Assembly: GCA_900660155.1 (NCBI GenBank)
Contig: CABFPE010000051.1
Coordinates: 1,390,111 to 1,454,110 of the forward strand
DNA from: Hofstenia miamia
Lineage: Eukaryota; Xenacoelomorpha; Acoela; Hofsteniidae
DNA length: 64,000 nt
Reading direction: 5' to 3'
Positions 34,162-46,689 of this stretch are shown piece after piece. How positions within the stretch are numbered: the stretch's first letter is position 1; each line of letters opens with the position of its first letter. The position numbers and the translations under genes were made by a program. The notes beneath the pieces were generated by a model. That model saw only the letters and a list, made by a program, of their open reading frames with translations. It ran no database searches and had not been told where the DNA came from.

Positions 34162-34262
34162 TGATAACAAACGTCATTTTGTTGAGAAACATAGTTATCT
34201 GCACTACCCTTTCCTTCTGTTAACATATCAAGTCTTTCTGTAAAATTCTTTAACCACTCCAT
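34162..34262 (-). CDS. Candidate first coding exon, minus strand
   Basis: The ATG (34262) opens 33 codons (MEWLKNFTERLDMLTEGKGS onward) that run into a perfect donor (CA/GTAAGT at 34161). It ends in phase 2. The peptide is hydrophilic and not AT-biased. Downstream minus-strand exons could include the one at 27502-27699, but the phases do not join directly, so at least one more exon would be needed. Confidence 0.35.
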
Positions 34263-34299
34263 TGATATTAGATAAAAACTAAAGATACTTAAAGTTTAT

Positions 34300-37240
34300 G
34301 GTTAATAAATGTATGCAATATTAGCTAATCTGATTTAAAAAATGAAATGTAAGCGAATCTTGACATAAACGATTGATATCGATTCTTTCAATATGTAAAT
34401 GGAAAACAACGCTCAAGGTGCATAATGTACAGAGGCCAGCGAAATTTGATAGATTAATTAGGGGTTTTAGATACTAGTTTAGAAAATAATTAACTACCAC
34501 AATAATATTTGTTCTATTGTTGCTATCAGATAGGGTATAATTTGTCCCAAAAATATTATGGAAGAACAATTCGCATAGCAACTCTGTAAATTTCATTAAC
34601 TAAACAAAATAAATTTTCCACATTGCTAATGTTGCAAAAAGGAATGTAAAAAAATTATACATGAATAAAAAATTGACTGGGGTGATCAATTTTTAAAATC
34701 TGATTGAAGTCTGTTCATACTGCTGCCACACCACGAAACCTATAAAAGGTGATAAGTTTGAAGAGTTAATAAGTATGTGAGGGAAAAAAAGCTGGCATTA
34801 AGAAAAATTCACAAGCATAGCTACATCAGCGTATAAATAAATCGGATGCTTACAAAATAGTACAAGATTATGACTGTTGAGAGATGTTTTGCCTAACGAC
34901 ATTTTGAAGCAAAATTTTGCGGTCAATAGCACATGATCTTGTAAATTTATAGTGATAACGGTATTTTTAGGGAGTATATAAAAGTGAAGGACAAAGTATA
35001 GTAGCGCAGATAAATAATTATGCCAATTAAATTGAACATATAGAATCTAAATATAATTTTTCAAGAAGGGGTGTAGTGGAGAAGAGAGTGGGTGAGCTCC
35101 CTTGTTAAAATTAATTTTAGGGTAGGACGTAGCTAGCATTATCACGCAAGAGGACGCTATGCATGCAGAGGATAGATGAGAAATTTCGACTTTCCTTACT
35201 TAAAACAGCCTGTTATAGATTTAAAAGGAAGAACCATTTTGTCTATAGCTAGTTTCACACAATTTTCTCCTAGTCTATTAGGAAATTTTAAATTGTGAGA
35301 AATGTAAACAATTATTGGTAAACGTGCTCGAAAATGAACTATTTTTCTTTAAAAATTCTGAATGTTTTAGAAAAGTTTTAAATTCGCTCCATACTTCTAG
35401 TGTGTATGTCACAAAAGTCTAAACAAATGTGAGGAGCTATTACCTCAAATATTTCTTTTTAGGTATATGTGGAGAAGACACACTTCTATTGTGTAGTGCT
35501 TTTTGGATATCTTTTTCAATATGCAAATTATAAGGAAATAATTTTTTTTCAAGAAGCCACTAAAAATTGAATAAAAAATGTCTGGGCTTTTGAAGGTTAA
35601 TAATGAAACTACAATTTTTGCGATATTTTAAAGCCTAATCAAGAAATGGAAGACATTTGTAAATTTTACATGCATGCGTGGAAATGTAATAGATCTAACA
35701 CCTAATCATTTGCAACAAATTGCACAGCCAATATAAATTAACTTAAAAAACAAGAAAAACAAGATAGATATAAGGATAAATTCAAAAATTAGTAAATGAA
35801 TTATAAACAAAATAATTGAATTAAATGAATTGAAGGTGGCTTCACTTTTTAAAGATTGCTGATATTAATCCACAAAATACACTTGATTCGAAAGTCAATC
35901 AATCCTTGTTTGTTGTTCAATTCTGAGGAGGCTACCTAATCTCTCAGGAGGGTTTGCCCCCTATCCGCCATGGTCCTATATTAGCAAGTTGAATCATTCA
36001 TAGGAGGTGTATGAAAGATAAGACTAAGCCGTGGCAAAACCAATTAATATTTGTCAAGTATATATTATGTCAAATAAATCAATTTCTGTTTGTTCTTTCT
36101 TCAAAACATAAAGAATTTCATGTATATTTGAAAGATTCAAAGTTTGGATTTTAAAAATATACCTAAGTAGCTAAATGCATCAACCTAACCCTGTCATAAA
36201 TATTGTACTGTTTGATTTTTTATCATAATTTTACATAAATATAGTAGTATTTGCTATAAATTTTGTTTTTCCTTCAAATATAAATGCATTAAACCTTGTG
36301 TAGAATTCCTGGGATGCGGTGAATATTTAATATTTTGGTGTGGCGTAGTGACAAATATCGGATACCGCGCACAATCTAGTGCAATTTGATAGGATACATG
36401 TAAAATATTTTAAATTCCTCTAATTGGTTCAGCAACAATATTTGTATCGTTTCCGCGTGGCCTAATCCGTCCTTTGATAAACAAGTAACAGTTACCTTCA
36501 GTTATTACTACCCATAATTAACATGCTTTTTCATATGATAAACCTTTGCTTTTATTGTTTGATTATACTAAGCTGAACGATTATACAGGTGGACATAGAC
36601 ATAATTGCAAACTGCGGGCTGCATAAGACTACTACGGATGGCGAGGGTGGGCCCAAGGCTTTACGAGCAGGCTATTCCATATTTTACGGCACAAGCGTCA
36701 AAAAGTGTGCCGTTTATTATTAATTCTTCAAAAAGAAGTGATTCATGAAAATACGCAAGCGTTGATATAATTTAACCCACACCTTGCTTCATATGAACAA
36801 TAAAGGTTGTAAGGCAATGGAATTGCATTTATTCTGTTTTACCGTTATATTTTGCAATGGAAAGCTTAATCCAGAATGTTGCAGCAGATAAAGTCAATTT
36901 CATTAATAGTTTTTTTGTGAGTTAGTTCCCCTGACAACATTTTGACAAGCAAAGTAATTCCAGTGTAAAGAAACCTTCCTGAGGTGAGATGCAGCTTTGA
37001 TAACATTCTTATTCAAATCACTTATTTATAAGGGTCTGAGAATTCATCTCAGCGAATGCGACCATCATACGTTCTACCAAAGAGTAAAATTATCTGAAGA
37101 ATTACTGATCTGCTGTCGCGGCCACTAGATTAGCATCACTTCAGCATTCATATAATAAATTGGTAGGTGTATATAGGTGTATATTGAACAAATAAAATTA
37201 GATACATAAAGAAGTAAAAAACATATTACTAACAGTTATT
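34300..37240. other. AT-rich, no gene recognised
   Basis: About 2.9 kb without a supported exon, transposon end or long open frame on either strand. Confidence 0.5.
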
Positions 37241-37259
37241 ATGTAAAAGTTTAGCTTAG

Positions 37260-38040
37260 ATGTTTCAAATATTTGTTAGCCCACCATTGGTATCAAGAAA
37301 CGCATGAATTTTATTTGGAATAAACTTTACCAATTTTTTTTCAAACTAATGTTATTTTGCAAATAAAATCATTCAAGCTAGTTGGTCTAAGAACGCTGAC
37401 TTTCCTTTTAACGAGAACACATCATTGAGGTCAGGTGAACTCTTTGACCAACCACTGCTTAATGAGCCGAACCATATAGCATGGTGGCAGATCTAGGGGG
37501 GCAAAAACCACAGGCCACAACTCCCAATGGCAGTGATGGAGCCCCAAACCATTACATGTGTTGGGTGTTTAACAGTTAAGGTCACATAGCGTGCATTGTA
37601 TCACTGACCAGGCCGACGAACAGTTATGTGGTAAATATAACATTGCTGTATTGTTGACTCATTAGAGAACACACGTGCCAAACCTTTGAAGTCAAATCTT
37701 TGTAGCATTGATAAAATGATAATATCTATTATATCCTTCTTGGATAATGGTTTTTATTTAAGTATATACTCAGTCTCCACTGAAGTGTACATGCACTAAC
37801 AGGCACTGACAGCCCAACCAAAATTTGCATTTCACAAGGCGCTAAATGAGATTATCAGTTCTTTCCGTAGTAACACATGTTCTTGACGGACGCTTTCTAG
37901 TTTCAATGTGACGAGCAAGGCAACGTTGAAAAACTGATTGACACACACGACATTGCTGAGATAATGCTCGTTGAGACTTTCCGAACCACGCAGAGCGACG
38001 AATTGTGCAAATTGGTGGATGAATCATCTGTATTCTTGCG
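37260..38040 (-). mobile_element. Tc1-like transposase relic, minus strand
   Basis: Read on the minus strand, an N-terminal piece (ALSQQCRVCQSVFQRCLARH, about 37980-37900) precedes IETRKRPSRTCVTTERTD. Next is a first-Asp region trace (about 37670), then VKHPTHVMVWGSITAIGSCG (about 37585-37525) and a WSKSSPDLND trace (about 37450). The order is right for Tc1, but frames change repeatedly. No intact terminal repeats found. Confidence 0.75.
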
Positions 38041-38049
38041 GTTTGTTTA

Positions 38050-38650
38050 TTTACATTTTAATGTTTTGCTTATTTTGGTAGAACTTAAATTATACCATTT
38101 GTTATCTGATTTACTTGCAATTATAATGAAATGCTTGCATGATGAAATTCTACTTTTACATTATGTGATACTAATCGAGTGGCAGCGATTGTAGGAAGAA
38201 CTTTTTATAGATAGAATCAATATTTTTATACTAATTTCGGAGAGAGCAAATTATACTTTTGTACATAAGTACTAGTTTGTTGCTTATCAAAATGAAACGT
38301 CGTTCAGACTACACAGCCAAATGTTGTGTTTAATTGCTCAATTCTGTTAATTTTAATTCCATTAAGAAGTAAGCATAAGCAAGTATATGAAAATTAACTA
38401 ATTACGAAAGAATGTATTCTTTGCACGCTTTGGATAAAAGGCCTCAATTCCGGATATACTGTTTACCTACATTCATACTTCCAATCTTCTGTACAATGAA
38501 TTCACCAAAATCTAAATCCGTATTTATATATTTACATCTAAATATTATATTGTATCTACTTGTATTATTTCAACATTATCTGTTGCTAGCTTGATAGTGA
38601 ATTGTGTCGTTGTTGAAAGTATTTATTAAAATATTGTTGCAATAAATTTA
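38050..38650. other. Non-coding, nothing recognised
   Basis: AT-rich sequence between the Tc1 relic and the LINE fragment. No feature supported. Confidence 0.4.
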
Positions 38651-38659
38651 GATAGTTTT

Positions 38660-39010
38660 TTTTAAATATTTGTAGCAGCATAGGGGATGGTGTGTTTCTG
38701 TAGGTTGTTAACATATACATTAAATGAAAGAGGTCTAATTATTGATCTTTGATGAACATCATTATAGGGAACTAACCAATCGGAATATGTATTAAATTTT
38801 TTTCTTTATTCTCTTTTTTCACTTAGGAAGCTTTTTATAATATTCAATGCTATGCACATTAAAACCATAGGTTTTCAATTTTTGATACAAAATATGATGA
38901 TTTATGCTGTAAATGGCCTTGCTGAGATCTAATAACGTATTAGTAATAAGGCAACAGCAGTAAATTTCTTTTCGTTAAGGCTAAGGCGTACTTTTTCGGT
39001 AAATGTTAAT
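38660..39010 (-). mobile_element. LINE reverse-transcriptase fragment (Jockey/CR1-like), minus strand
   Basis: On the minus strand the reverse-transcriptase core is readable: LDLSKAIYSINHHILYQKL, KTYGFNVHSIEYYKK, then NDVHQRSIIRPLSFNVYVNN, equivalent to the 'LDLSKAFDTINH...VPQGSILGPLLFNIYINDL' signature. The FADD box lies beyond and is not seen. Stops and frameshifts show it is dead. Confidence 0.7.
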
Positions 39011-39273
39011 AAAGCTCCAACAGTAGAATATTCATATCTGAATAGTTTTATTATCTTGTAAATATTCATTAGTTTTGTTGCAAGCGAACTCGTAACAGAT
39101 GTAAAATGGTAATTTCGACACTAAAATAGAACATTTTTTTGTAAACAGGTGTGATATGGAATTCTTTGAATATTTTGGGGAAACATTGGTAACTAATACA
39201 CGAGTTGAATACAAAAACAATATATTCCTCAAATTGGCAGAAAATTTTTTAACTATAAAAATCGGGATTTTTT

Positions 39274-39337
<64 letters not shown>

Positions 39338-40337
39338 NNNNNNNNNNNNNNNNNNNNNNNNNNNNNNNNNNNNNNNNNNNNNNNNNNNNNNNNNNNNNNN
39401 NNNNNNNNNNNNNNNNNNNNNNNNNNNNNNNNNNNNNNNNNNNNNNNNNNNNNNNNNNNNNNNNNNNNNNNNNNNNNNNNNNNNNNNNNNNNNNNNNNNN
39501 NNNNNNNNNNNNNNNNNNNNNNNNNNNNNNNNNNNNNNNNNNNNNNNNNNNNNNNNNNNNNNNNNNNNNNNNNNNNNNNNNNNNNNNNNNNNNNNNNNNN
39601 NNNNNNNNNNNNNNNNNNNNNNNNNNNNNNNNNNNNNNNNNNNNNNNNNNNNNNNNNNNNNNNNNNNNNNNNNNNNNNNNNNNNNNNNNNNNNNNNNNNN
39701 NNNNNNNNNNNNNNNNNNNNNNNNNNNNNNNNNNNNNNNNNNNNNNNNNNNNNNNNNNNNNNNNNNNNNNNNNNNNNNNNNNNNNNNNNNNNNNNNNNNN
39801 NNNNNNNNNNNNNNNNNNNNNNNNNNNNNNNNNNNNNNNNNNNNNNNNNNNNNNNNNNNNNNNNNNNNNNNNNNNNNNNNNNNNNNNNNNNNNNNNNNNN
39901 NNNNNNNNNNNNNNNNNNNNNNNNNNNNNNNNNNNNNNNNNNNNNNNNNNNNNNNNNNNNNNNNNNNNNNNNNNNNNNNNNNNNNNNNNNNNNNNNNNNN
40001 NNNNNNNNNNNNNNNNNNNNNNNNNNNNNNNNNNNNNNNNNNNNNNNNNNNNNNNNNNNNNNNNNNNNNNNNNNNNNNNNNNNNNNNNNNNNNNNNNNNN
40101 NNNNNNNNNNNNNNNNNNNNNNNNNNNNNNNNNNNNNNNNNNNNNNNNNNNNNNNNNNNNNNNNNNNNNNNNNNNNNNNNNNNNNNNNNNNNNNNNNNNN
40201 NNNNNNNNNNNNNNNNNNNNNNNNNNNNNNNNNNNNNNNNNNNNNNNNNNNNNNNNNNNNNNNNNNNNNNNNNNNNNNNNNNNNNNNNNNNNNNNNNNNN
40301 NNNNNNNNNNNNNNNNNNNNNNNNNNNNNNNNNNNNN
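39338..40337. other. Assembly gap, 1000 N, in an (AAT)n repeat
   Basis: Exactly 1000 N. The left edge is a 60-bp (AAT)n tract (39278-39337) and more ATA/AAT repeats follow on the right (40365-40398), so a microsatellite probably broke the assembly. Poly-Asn/Ile/Tyr frames here are repeat translations. Confidence 1.
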
Positions 40338-40394
40338 AAAGCAATTACTTATATCAGTACACATAATAATAATAACAATAATAATATTAATAAT

Positions 40395-42015
40395 AATAAG
40401 AAGGCAAGCAGAGATTCAGGGTTGGAGTTTGGATTAGGAAAGTGTGCAGCAGTGACAATGACTAGAGGCAAGGGTGTGGACGGGGAAGGTTTGAGGACAA
40501 GCAGTGGGGATAAGATTGAGGAAGTCAAGGAGGGGTACATGTACTTAGGAGTAATAGAGAAGGACAGGACAGATCACGTGGAAATGAAGATGAGGCTAAA
40601 GAAAGAGTACAAGAGGAGAGTAAGGAAGGTACTACAGAAGTCAGCATTGAATGGGCAGAACAGCACAAAGGCAATTAATACGTGGGCGATACCAGTGTTG
40701 AGATATTCGGCAGGAATAGTTAGGTTGAATAAGAATGAACTGAGGGAATTAGACAGGGAGACAAGGAAGATACTAGCAGCAGAGAGAGCATTCAACCTNA
40801 GAAGTCAGCATTGAATGGGCAGAACAGCACAAAGGCAATTAATACGTGGGCGATACCAGTGTTGAGATATTCGGCAGGAATAGTTAGGTGGAATAAGAAT
40901 GAACTGAGGGAATTAGACAGGGAGACAAGGAAGATACTAGCAGCAGAGAGAGCATTCAACCTTAATGGAGATGTAGATAGGCTGTACATGGCAAGGCACA
41001 AGGGAGGGAAAGGGCTGCTAAGTGTGGAGGAGACTGTAGAAGCAGAAGCACTAGGGCTAAAGGAATATGTAGAAGAGCAACCTAGAGGATCCCTACTAGA
41101 GGTCACTAAGGAATTAAGGAAGATAAGAACTGAGAGTGATGGAAAGAAGATATACCAGATTAGGATGGAAGCAGAGAGACAAACAAGGTATAGGCAGAAG
41201 GCAATGGAGAATACTGGAGGAACACAGAAAAGTGTGATAGAGAAGAGAGCAACAAGTGGTTAAAGAAGGCAGGACTGAATAGAGAAACAGAAGCACTAAT
41301 AATGGCAGCACAGGAGCAAGCAATAAGAACAAACTGGGTGAAGCAGCATATAGAGAGAAGAGTAGAAGTAAGTGATAAGTGTAGGCTATGTAACAAAGAG
41401 GCGGAGACAGTAGATCATCTGATAGCAGGGTGTGAGATGTTGGCGCAGAATGAGTATAAGTTCAGGCATGACAAGGTGGGACGAATGGTACATTGGAGCT
41501 TTAGCAGGCAGCATAGGCTAGAAGCAGGAGCCAAGTGGTATGAGCACAAGCCACAGGGAGTCATAGAGAATGAGAAGGTTAAGATACTGTGGGACTTCAA
41601 CATACAGACAAGTAAGGTAATAGAAGCACGGAGGCCAGACATAGTGGTGGTATACAAAGAGAAAACATTGGGAACAGTGATAGACATAGCAGTACCAAAG
41701 GACATGAATGTAGAAGACAAGGAGAAAGAGTAGACAAGTACAGGGAGTTGGCAGATGAAATAGAAAGGCTGAGAAGTTAAAGAAAGTTGTAGTCCCGGTT
41801 GTTGTAGGAGCCCTAGGAACAATGAGTAAGAAGCATAAGAGATACTTGGAGGAGTTGGGAGTGCCAAAGTGGGGAGGAGTGTAGCACAGAAGGCAGCATT
41901 GTTAGGTAAAGCTAGAGTTCTGAGGAAAGCTTTCAGAGTCTCTGGGAACTGGTGAGTTCCCCGAGCTGAGAGGGATACCAGCATGAAGCTGTGAGAAGTA
42001 AGAATAATAATAAAA
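40395..42015 (+). mobile_element. LINE with restriction-like endonuclease (R2/R4-type), 5'-truncated by gap
   Basis: The post-RT part of a site-specific-type LINE. In order: GLEFGLGKCAAV and YMYLGVIEKDR (about 40420-40560), NTWAIPVLRYSAGIVR (about 40676), DVDRLYMARHKGGKGL (about 40972), then a C-C-H-C cluster (CRLCNKEAETVDHLIAGC, about 41380-41435). After that comes the nuclease core RRPDIVVVYKEKTLGTVIDI (about 41630-41690), and a KYRELADEIERL/VVGALGTM tail in shifted frames (about 41735-41825). A frameshift near 41250 and others near 41735 break it. It ends in an AATAATAATAAAA tail near 42000-42015. Bases 40636-40797 are repeated after the single N at 40799 (800-962). Confidence 0.85.
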
Positions 42016-42059
42016 AACTTTGTTAGACGATAAGGCAAACAATACACATGAATAAAAAT

Positions 42060-43150
42060 CAAGTTTTTCGACGACGATGACGACGACGGCGACAGGAGAT
42101 GAAGTAGGAGCAGATGGATGAGTAAACAAAGCGAGAGAACGAAACAGAAGCGCAATTAAAAAACGAGTGAAAGGTGGGATGTTTCTTGAGACGACAAACA
42201 GAAAACATGACAATACTATCAGAGCAAGTGGGAATTCAAGAATGTTATAAAATAAAATGAGTCAAGGTCCAAATTGTGAGTTAATAAAGGATTGAACAGG
42301 AAGATATGTAATTGAAGTGACAGCCAGAGAGTGCAGAATTTGAGTAGAGCATCTTTCTATGGTAAGCGAGAAATCCAGTTGAAAGCACGTTTCTGGTACC
42401 CTTCCATGGAGTGGGACAAGGCACAAGACGGCAACCAACAGGGAGAAGCATAGAGAAAAATAGCACAAGAAATGGATTTAAATAACGGGAGTTTTACAGC
42501 AAATGAGGTACTAATGGAAACATTATGAAAGAAGGCAAAGAGTGTGAAATTATGGAGACGCAAGGACACATGTCCGGTTCAATTTAAGTTGGCAGCAAGT
42601 TGAACTTCAAGATAAGTATAATGAGCAGTAAATTTCACTGGGAAAGGTAAATCCATTGTGGGGACAACATTGGTAGGACTAAAATCAAGATAGTTGACGG
42701 AAGACATATAGACAACAGCTCGAGATCAGATAAGATATTAGAGGGAAAAGAACTGCCATAGTAAAAAATCAAAATGTCATCGACATTCAGCAAGTAGGAC
42801 GAGTTAAGACGAGATTGTGGGAGGTCGTTAATGGCAAAAAGGAAGAACAGAAAACACAGAACGGCGAGGAGGCCATTAGCAACAACAGCAGGGGAAGACA
42901 TAGATCAATTGCTCTTGATACATTGATGACGAATAGTTAGAAATTCGATGAAATCAGCATCAAAGCAAAAGAAACGAACTTGTCAAGAAGACTAGAATGA
43001 GGAAGCCGATCAAAGGCCTTAGAAATTTCGAAAAAGATAATGCAAACAGGATCATTGCGTTCGGAATTAAAATAGCAGTTTTCGACAGAGCGAGCAAGTT
43101 GGTGATGGTAGAACGACCTGGAAGGTTTCGATGGTAAGAAGTGGAGATAA
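42060..43150 (-). mobile_element. LINE (Jockey/CR1-like), minus strand, decayed
   Basis: On the minus strand: an ISKAFDRLPHSSLLDKFV block (about 43035-42980), a LFAINDLPQSRLNSSYLLNV block with DDILIFY (about 42840-42770, the INDLP and xxDD boxes with the first D of YADD changed), and a KRAFNWISRLPY segment (about 42395-42350), the usual position just after the RT. It sits tail to tail with the R2/R4-type LINE. Several frameshifts. Confidence 0.75.
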
Positions 43151-43269
43151 GATGAGAATTTTTGGATGGAATTTTAGGGATGGAGGGAATTTCAAAACCT
43201 TTAAAAAATTCGGAATTTTCAAAAATAGGAAACCTTTTCGACTACTTCAGGCACAATATTATATTCACG

Positions 43270-43490
43270 CATGTTCACCAATAAATATGGCAATGGCAAA
43301 TGTTTCCAACTGTCGTAATATAGTTGCAAATCTTTGAAGATATGGAAAAAGCTTTGTCTTTAGAAGAGGCCGCGAGAATGCAGAAGATAAACTTGTAAGT
43401 GATAAGACAGGATGACGAAAAATACCTTTCAACAGGTACACTAGTTGCCGCAATTGCAAAGACGTGGGACCGTTTAGACATTAACTATTA
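43270..43490 (-). mobile_element. hAT transposase dimerisation-domain fragment, minus strand
   Basis: The minus-strand frame HVFAIAATSVPVERYFSSSC, then LITYKFIFCILAASSKDKAF matches the hAT C-terminal dimerisation motif ('ILAIPATSVPSERVFSTAGLI...'). Only this end of the transposase is present. It abuts the LINE at 42060-43150. Confidence 0.75.
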
Positions 43491-43689
43491 AGGCCCTATA
43501 AGCATAATAGATGATCTTGATAAAATTGAAGATTTATATAGATCTACTCAAAAATTTGTAAAAAGCTATTCTACTAAACCTCACTTTTCACAAATAATTA
43601 ACAAGGCTTGTCTAAAATATTCAATAATATAGATAGTACTTATTGCAATGTAAAAATTGTGATTTTTGAACAGCTCTCTCTCTCTCTCG

Positions 43690-44110
43690 ACGGTCTGTCA
43701 CTAAGCAAGCTGCTGCTCTTCATTTGTCTAAAAGCGCAGTGAAAAGCATTTTGCGCCATTAAATGCACTTACATCTATATAAAATTCAGCCTCATGACTA
43801 CGAGAATCGGAAATCATTTTCAGAACAATTGATTGACTTATTGAATGGCAACACAATTCTTGTGATTAGTGATGAAGCTCATTTTCGTGTCGATGGGTTC
43901 ATCAATATACAATATGTTCGTTATTGGTCGGATTTAAACCCTCGAGAGTTGCAAAAACGCCATCTGCACAGTAAAAATTATTGTGCGGTGTGGATTAACC
44001 ATCGCCAATTCTTTAGGACAGCCTACAATAATTTAGCTGCCAAATTTAAAAATTTTTATTTTAAATTTAACAGGCTTTTGAAATCACACATGAAGAAATG
44101 CGACTAACCT
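43690..44110 (+). mobile_element. mariner/Tc3-type transposase fragment (first-Asp region)
   Basis: YKIQPHDYENRKSFSEQLID, then ILVISDEAHFRVDGFINIQY with the catalytic Asp, YWSDLNPRELQKRHLHSKN and CAVWINH. This is the classic 'FSDEAHFHLNGFVNKQN.RYW...P..LHS.KVTVW' segment. A preceding stretch (43690-43760) in another frame is the N-terminal remnant. The C-terminal half is not adjacent; a matching one lies at 46690-47095. Confidence 0.8.
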
Positions 44111-45500
44111 TGAATACAAATTTTGCATATATTATTGGCCTTATTATAAGTTGTTTAAGGCAAACAGGAATTTCATGTTACTATCATGTTTTTTACTATG
44201 TATTAGATAACATTTGAAAAATAATTCCGAATCTGAAAATTGGGTAGGATGCACAGTGGCAAGATGGGGACTGGGAGGTTTACAAAAATCTGCCTTACTT
44301 CAATCTGGGCGTTACTAATTCAGTAGAGATGATTCTCTTAATTTGAATTATATCAGCATCAACTTTAGGAAAAATCACTCAAGATGTACAACTATTCGTA
44401 ACTTACTCAGTATCAAATAGCCTAAAAATAGAGAAGAGTCCTTCGTAGAAGCTTTTTAAGAATTGTATCATAACACTTTATGATTATGCTTTTAATGTTT
44501 CAAAAGAGCACTTCAGTGTTCCTAAGGATGGCTGGCAGGAACACATTACCCAGGCATTCCCTCGCAGCGACCCCTTGCATAATTATAATTTTCAATTTAA
44601 AAGAACCTGCCTGGATAGCCATAGACGAAAATATACATCAGGGTTGTCGAAATACTAAGAGGGATAGAATTCCTTTCATCAAATTTACATTGTTATACAC
44701 GGTCTAAATATTATACAAATAATTTGACTTAGAATTCTAAATTGCTGTGCATCCAATCTTAAGAAAAACAAATCAATTCAAAATGTGAATAAAACTACCA
44801 CAAAAATTCTATTTCTGCTATAATAAACGAATAATTCTATAATAAAAATGCATTATAACATATTACAATTGTTAAAGACCCTACTAGACAAGACAGTTCA
44901 AGTAACTGTAGATAATTTAGGCCTTAAATTAATGGTTATACAAAACATTAAAACTCAACTAATTCGAAAAAACATTACTAGATTGAATATAGAAATTCTT
45001 ATTTACACTCAATTTTACAATGAAAGACAGTACTTCAATATATATTTATACTAATAGAAAGCAAAATCAAATTTGAAAATATCCTTCAAACTTAAGCTAT
45101 TAGTACATGAGATAATTTTACCATTATATTTTAAAAGTCTTGTTTTTTTGTCAAACGATTATTTGACAGGTTGTTACACAGTCCTTTAAGTAATAATTTT
45201 CTAAGTATGCAATATAAAGATTCATTCTATTTAAAGAAATCATATGGCATTTATTTTGTCGGCACTCTCCTATAGTTTTTTTTCAAAAGCGTTAGCAAAC
45301 ATCGGTGATGTAGCGAATATGAGTGCAAGCGTCTATTATATTGAATAATTTGGAATAACGCCTATTAAGTGAATACTCGATGCTTACAATAATATAAATG
45401 AAGTAAGATTAGATACATGTAACTATTCATCGCTTATTAGTTTAAAGTTCCGAGCTAGCAAGATCACAGTACTGTTATTGTTACATTTTTTTAAGAAGCT
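44110..45500. other. AT-rich, nothing firmly recognised
   Basis: Small open frames at 44480-44707 and 44848-45054 have no domain or splice support. Confidence 0.4.
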
Positions 45501-46300
45501 GTTCATAAAATTATAAATTGGTGCAAGGATAANTGATAATCTTGGAGCCTTGGTGAAATTTGCTGACGACATGACCTGTTGCATACCCGGTAAAAACAAC
45601 ATTGATTTTGCGCAAGAAGCTCTTCATAAAATTATAAATTGGTGCAAGGATAAAAATTTCAGTTTAAACGAGAAAAAGTCCCAAGAACTCATAATCCCGT
45701 TACGCGATATTGATACTTCCTTGGTTACTCCGGTCCTCTCAATCGGACGAGTAGTAGAATTGACTTTGCTTGGAGTTGTTATTGATAAAAAGTTGACATT
45801 TAACGCCCATGTACAGTCGCTATCTAAAAAGCTAGTGAAGACTTATTACCTCATTCGTAAGCTGAATTTTCACTCTATAAGTGTTTCTGGGGCGCGTTCT
45901 CTTTACAAGAGTTTATTTTAACCTCAGTTAAGATACGCTATTTCTGCTTGGGGAGGATCACCTAAGCTTGATAAGGTTCAGCGGAAGTTTGTCAAATCTG
46001 GAATTAATACGGGCTTCCAAACCACTCGAGAAATAGTCAGAGACGAAGATTTAAAGCTATTCAATAAGATATTAAGAGACCATAATCATTCCTTATTTGA
46101 CATCATTCCGACGAGAGAGAAGAATATGCCACGACTCGCCTTCGGTTTCCAAATCCCGGTACGAATCTGAAAGCCGCAAAGAAATTTCTTCTTCTATTCC
46201 GAGATCGCCATCTCAGAACTTATTAAATAAACTCGATTAGTCAGATGTGTTTTCTGATTAATTTAATACATTCTTTCTTTCTGACAACAATAAATTTAGG
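45490..46300 (+). mobile_element. LINE reverse-transcriptase fragment (CR1/Jockey-like), plus strand
   Basis: LVKFADDMTCCIPGKNN (the FADD box, about 45553), CKDKNFSLNEKKSQELI, LTLLGVVIDKKLTFNAHV, then LRYAISAWGGSPKLDKVQRK after a stop at 45921, and FDIIPTREKN further on. This is the usual order from the RT active site to the thumb. The single N at 45533 follows a 45-bp stretch (about 45495-45532) repeated at about 45610-45652, so the upstream border is an assembly join. Confidence 0.75.
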
Positions 46301-46689
46301 GAACAAAAAATATTCTGATAATACTCTTTACGAGAATACGAGTACTGTCTTGTTCAGCAAAATATGTTTTAATAATTCTTTTGGGTTGGATGGTATTTCT
46401 CAATTCTAGAGGCATTTTATTAAACAATTCAGATGCATGTAGAAATGAGTTGGAGGCATATGAATTTTTTACGTGATCGATTTCTAGAAATTTTTGTTGT
46501 AGACTATTAAATTTTAGTTTTGGAATAAAGAATTTCAGGGCATATGCGAGTTCATCTTAAATCAAAAATATATTGCCATGAACATGCACCTAAGAGGAAA
46601 AACTTTACTTTTTTAATGATAATCAAGCATACAAAAATTTCAGAAACTATTAATAAAAGAAACTAAAGAGAATCTATTAAATATGCAAT

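Noticed and set aside
39156-40814. Very long frame with poly-Asn, and matching poly-Ile/poly-Tyr frames on the other strand
   Set aside because: Translation of an (AAT)n microsatellite and 1000 N. No protein.
41415-42155. A 246-codon minus-strand frame
   Set aside because: It is the antisense shadow of the LINE endonuclease region, which shows clear CCHC and nuclease motifs on the plus strand.
43495-43625. Short frame IDDLDKIEDLYRSTQKFVKS with a following INKACLK segment, possibly a Penelope-like trace
   Set aside because: The resemblance to the LLNKACLN segment of the element at 30090 covers too few residues to call.
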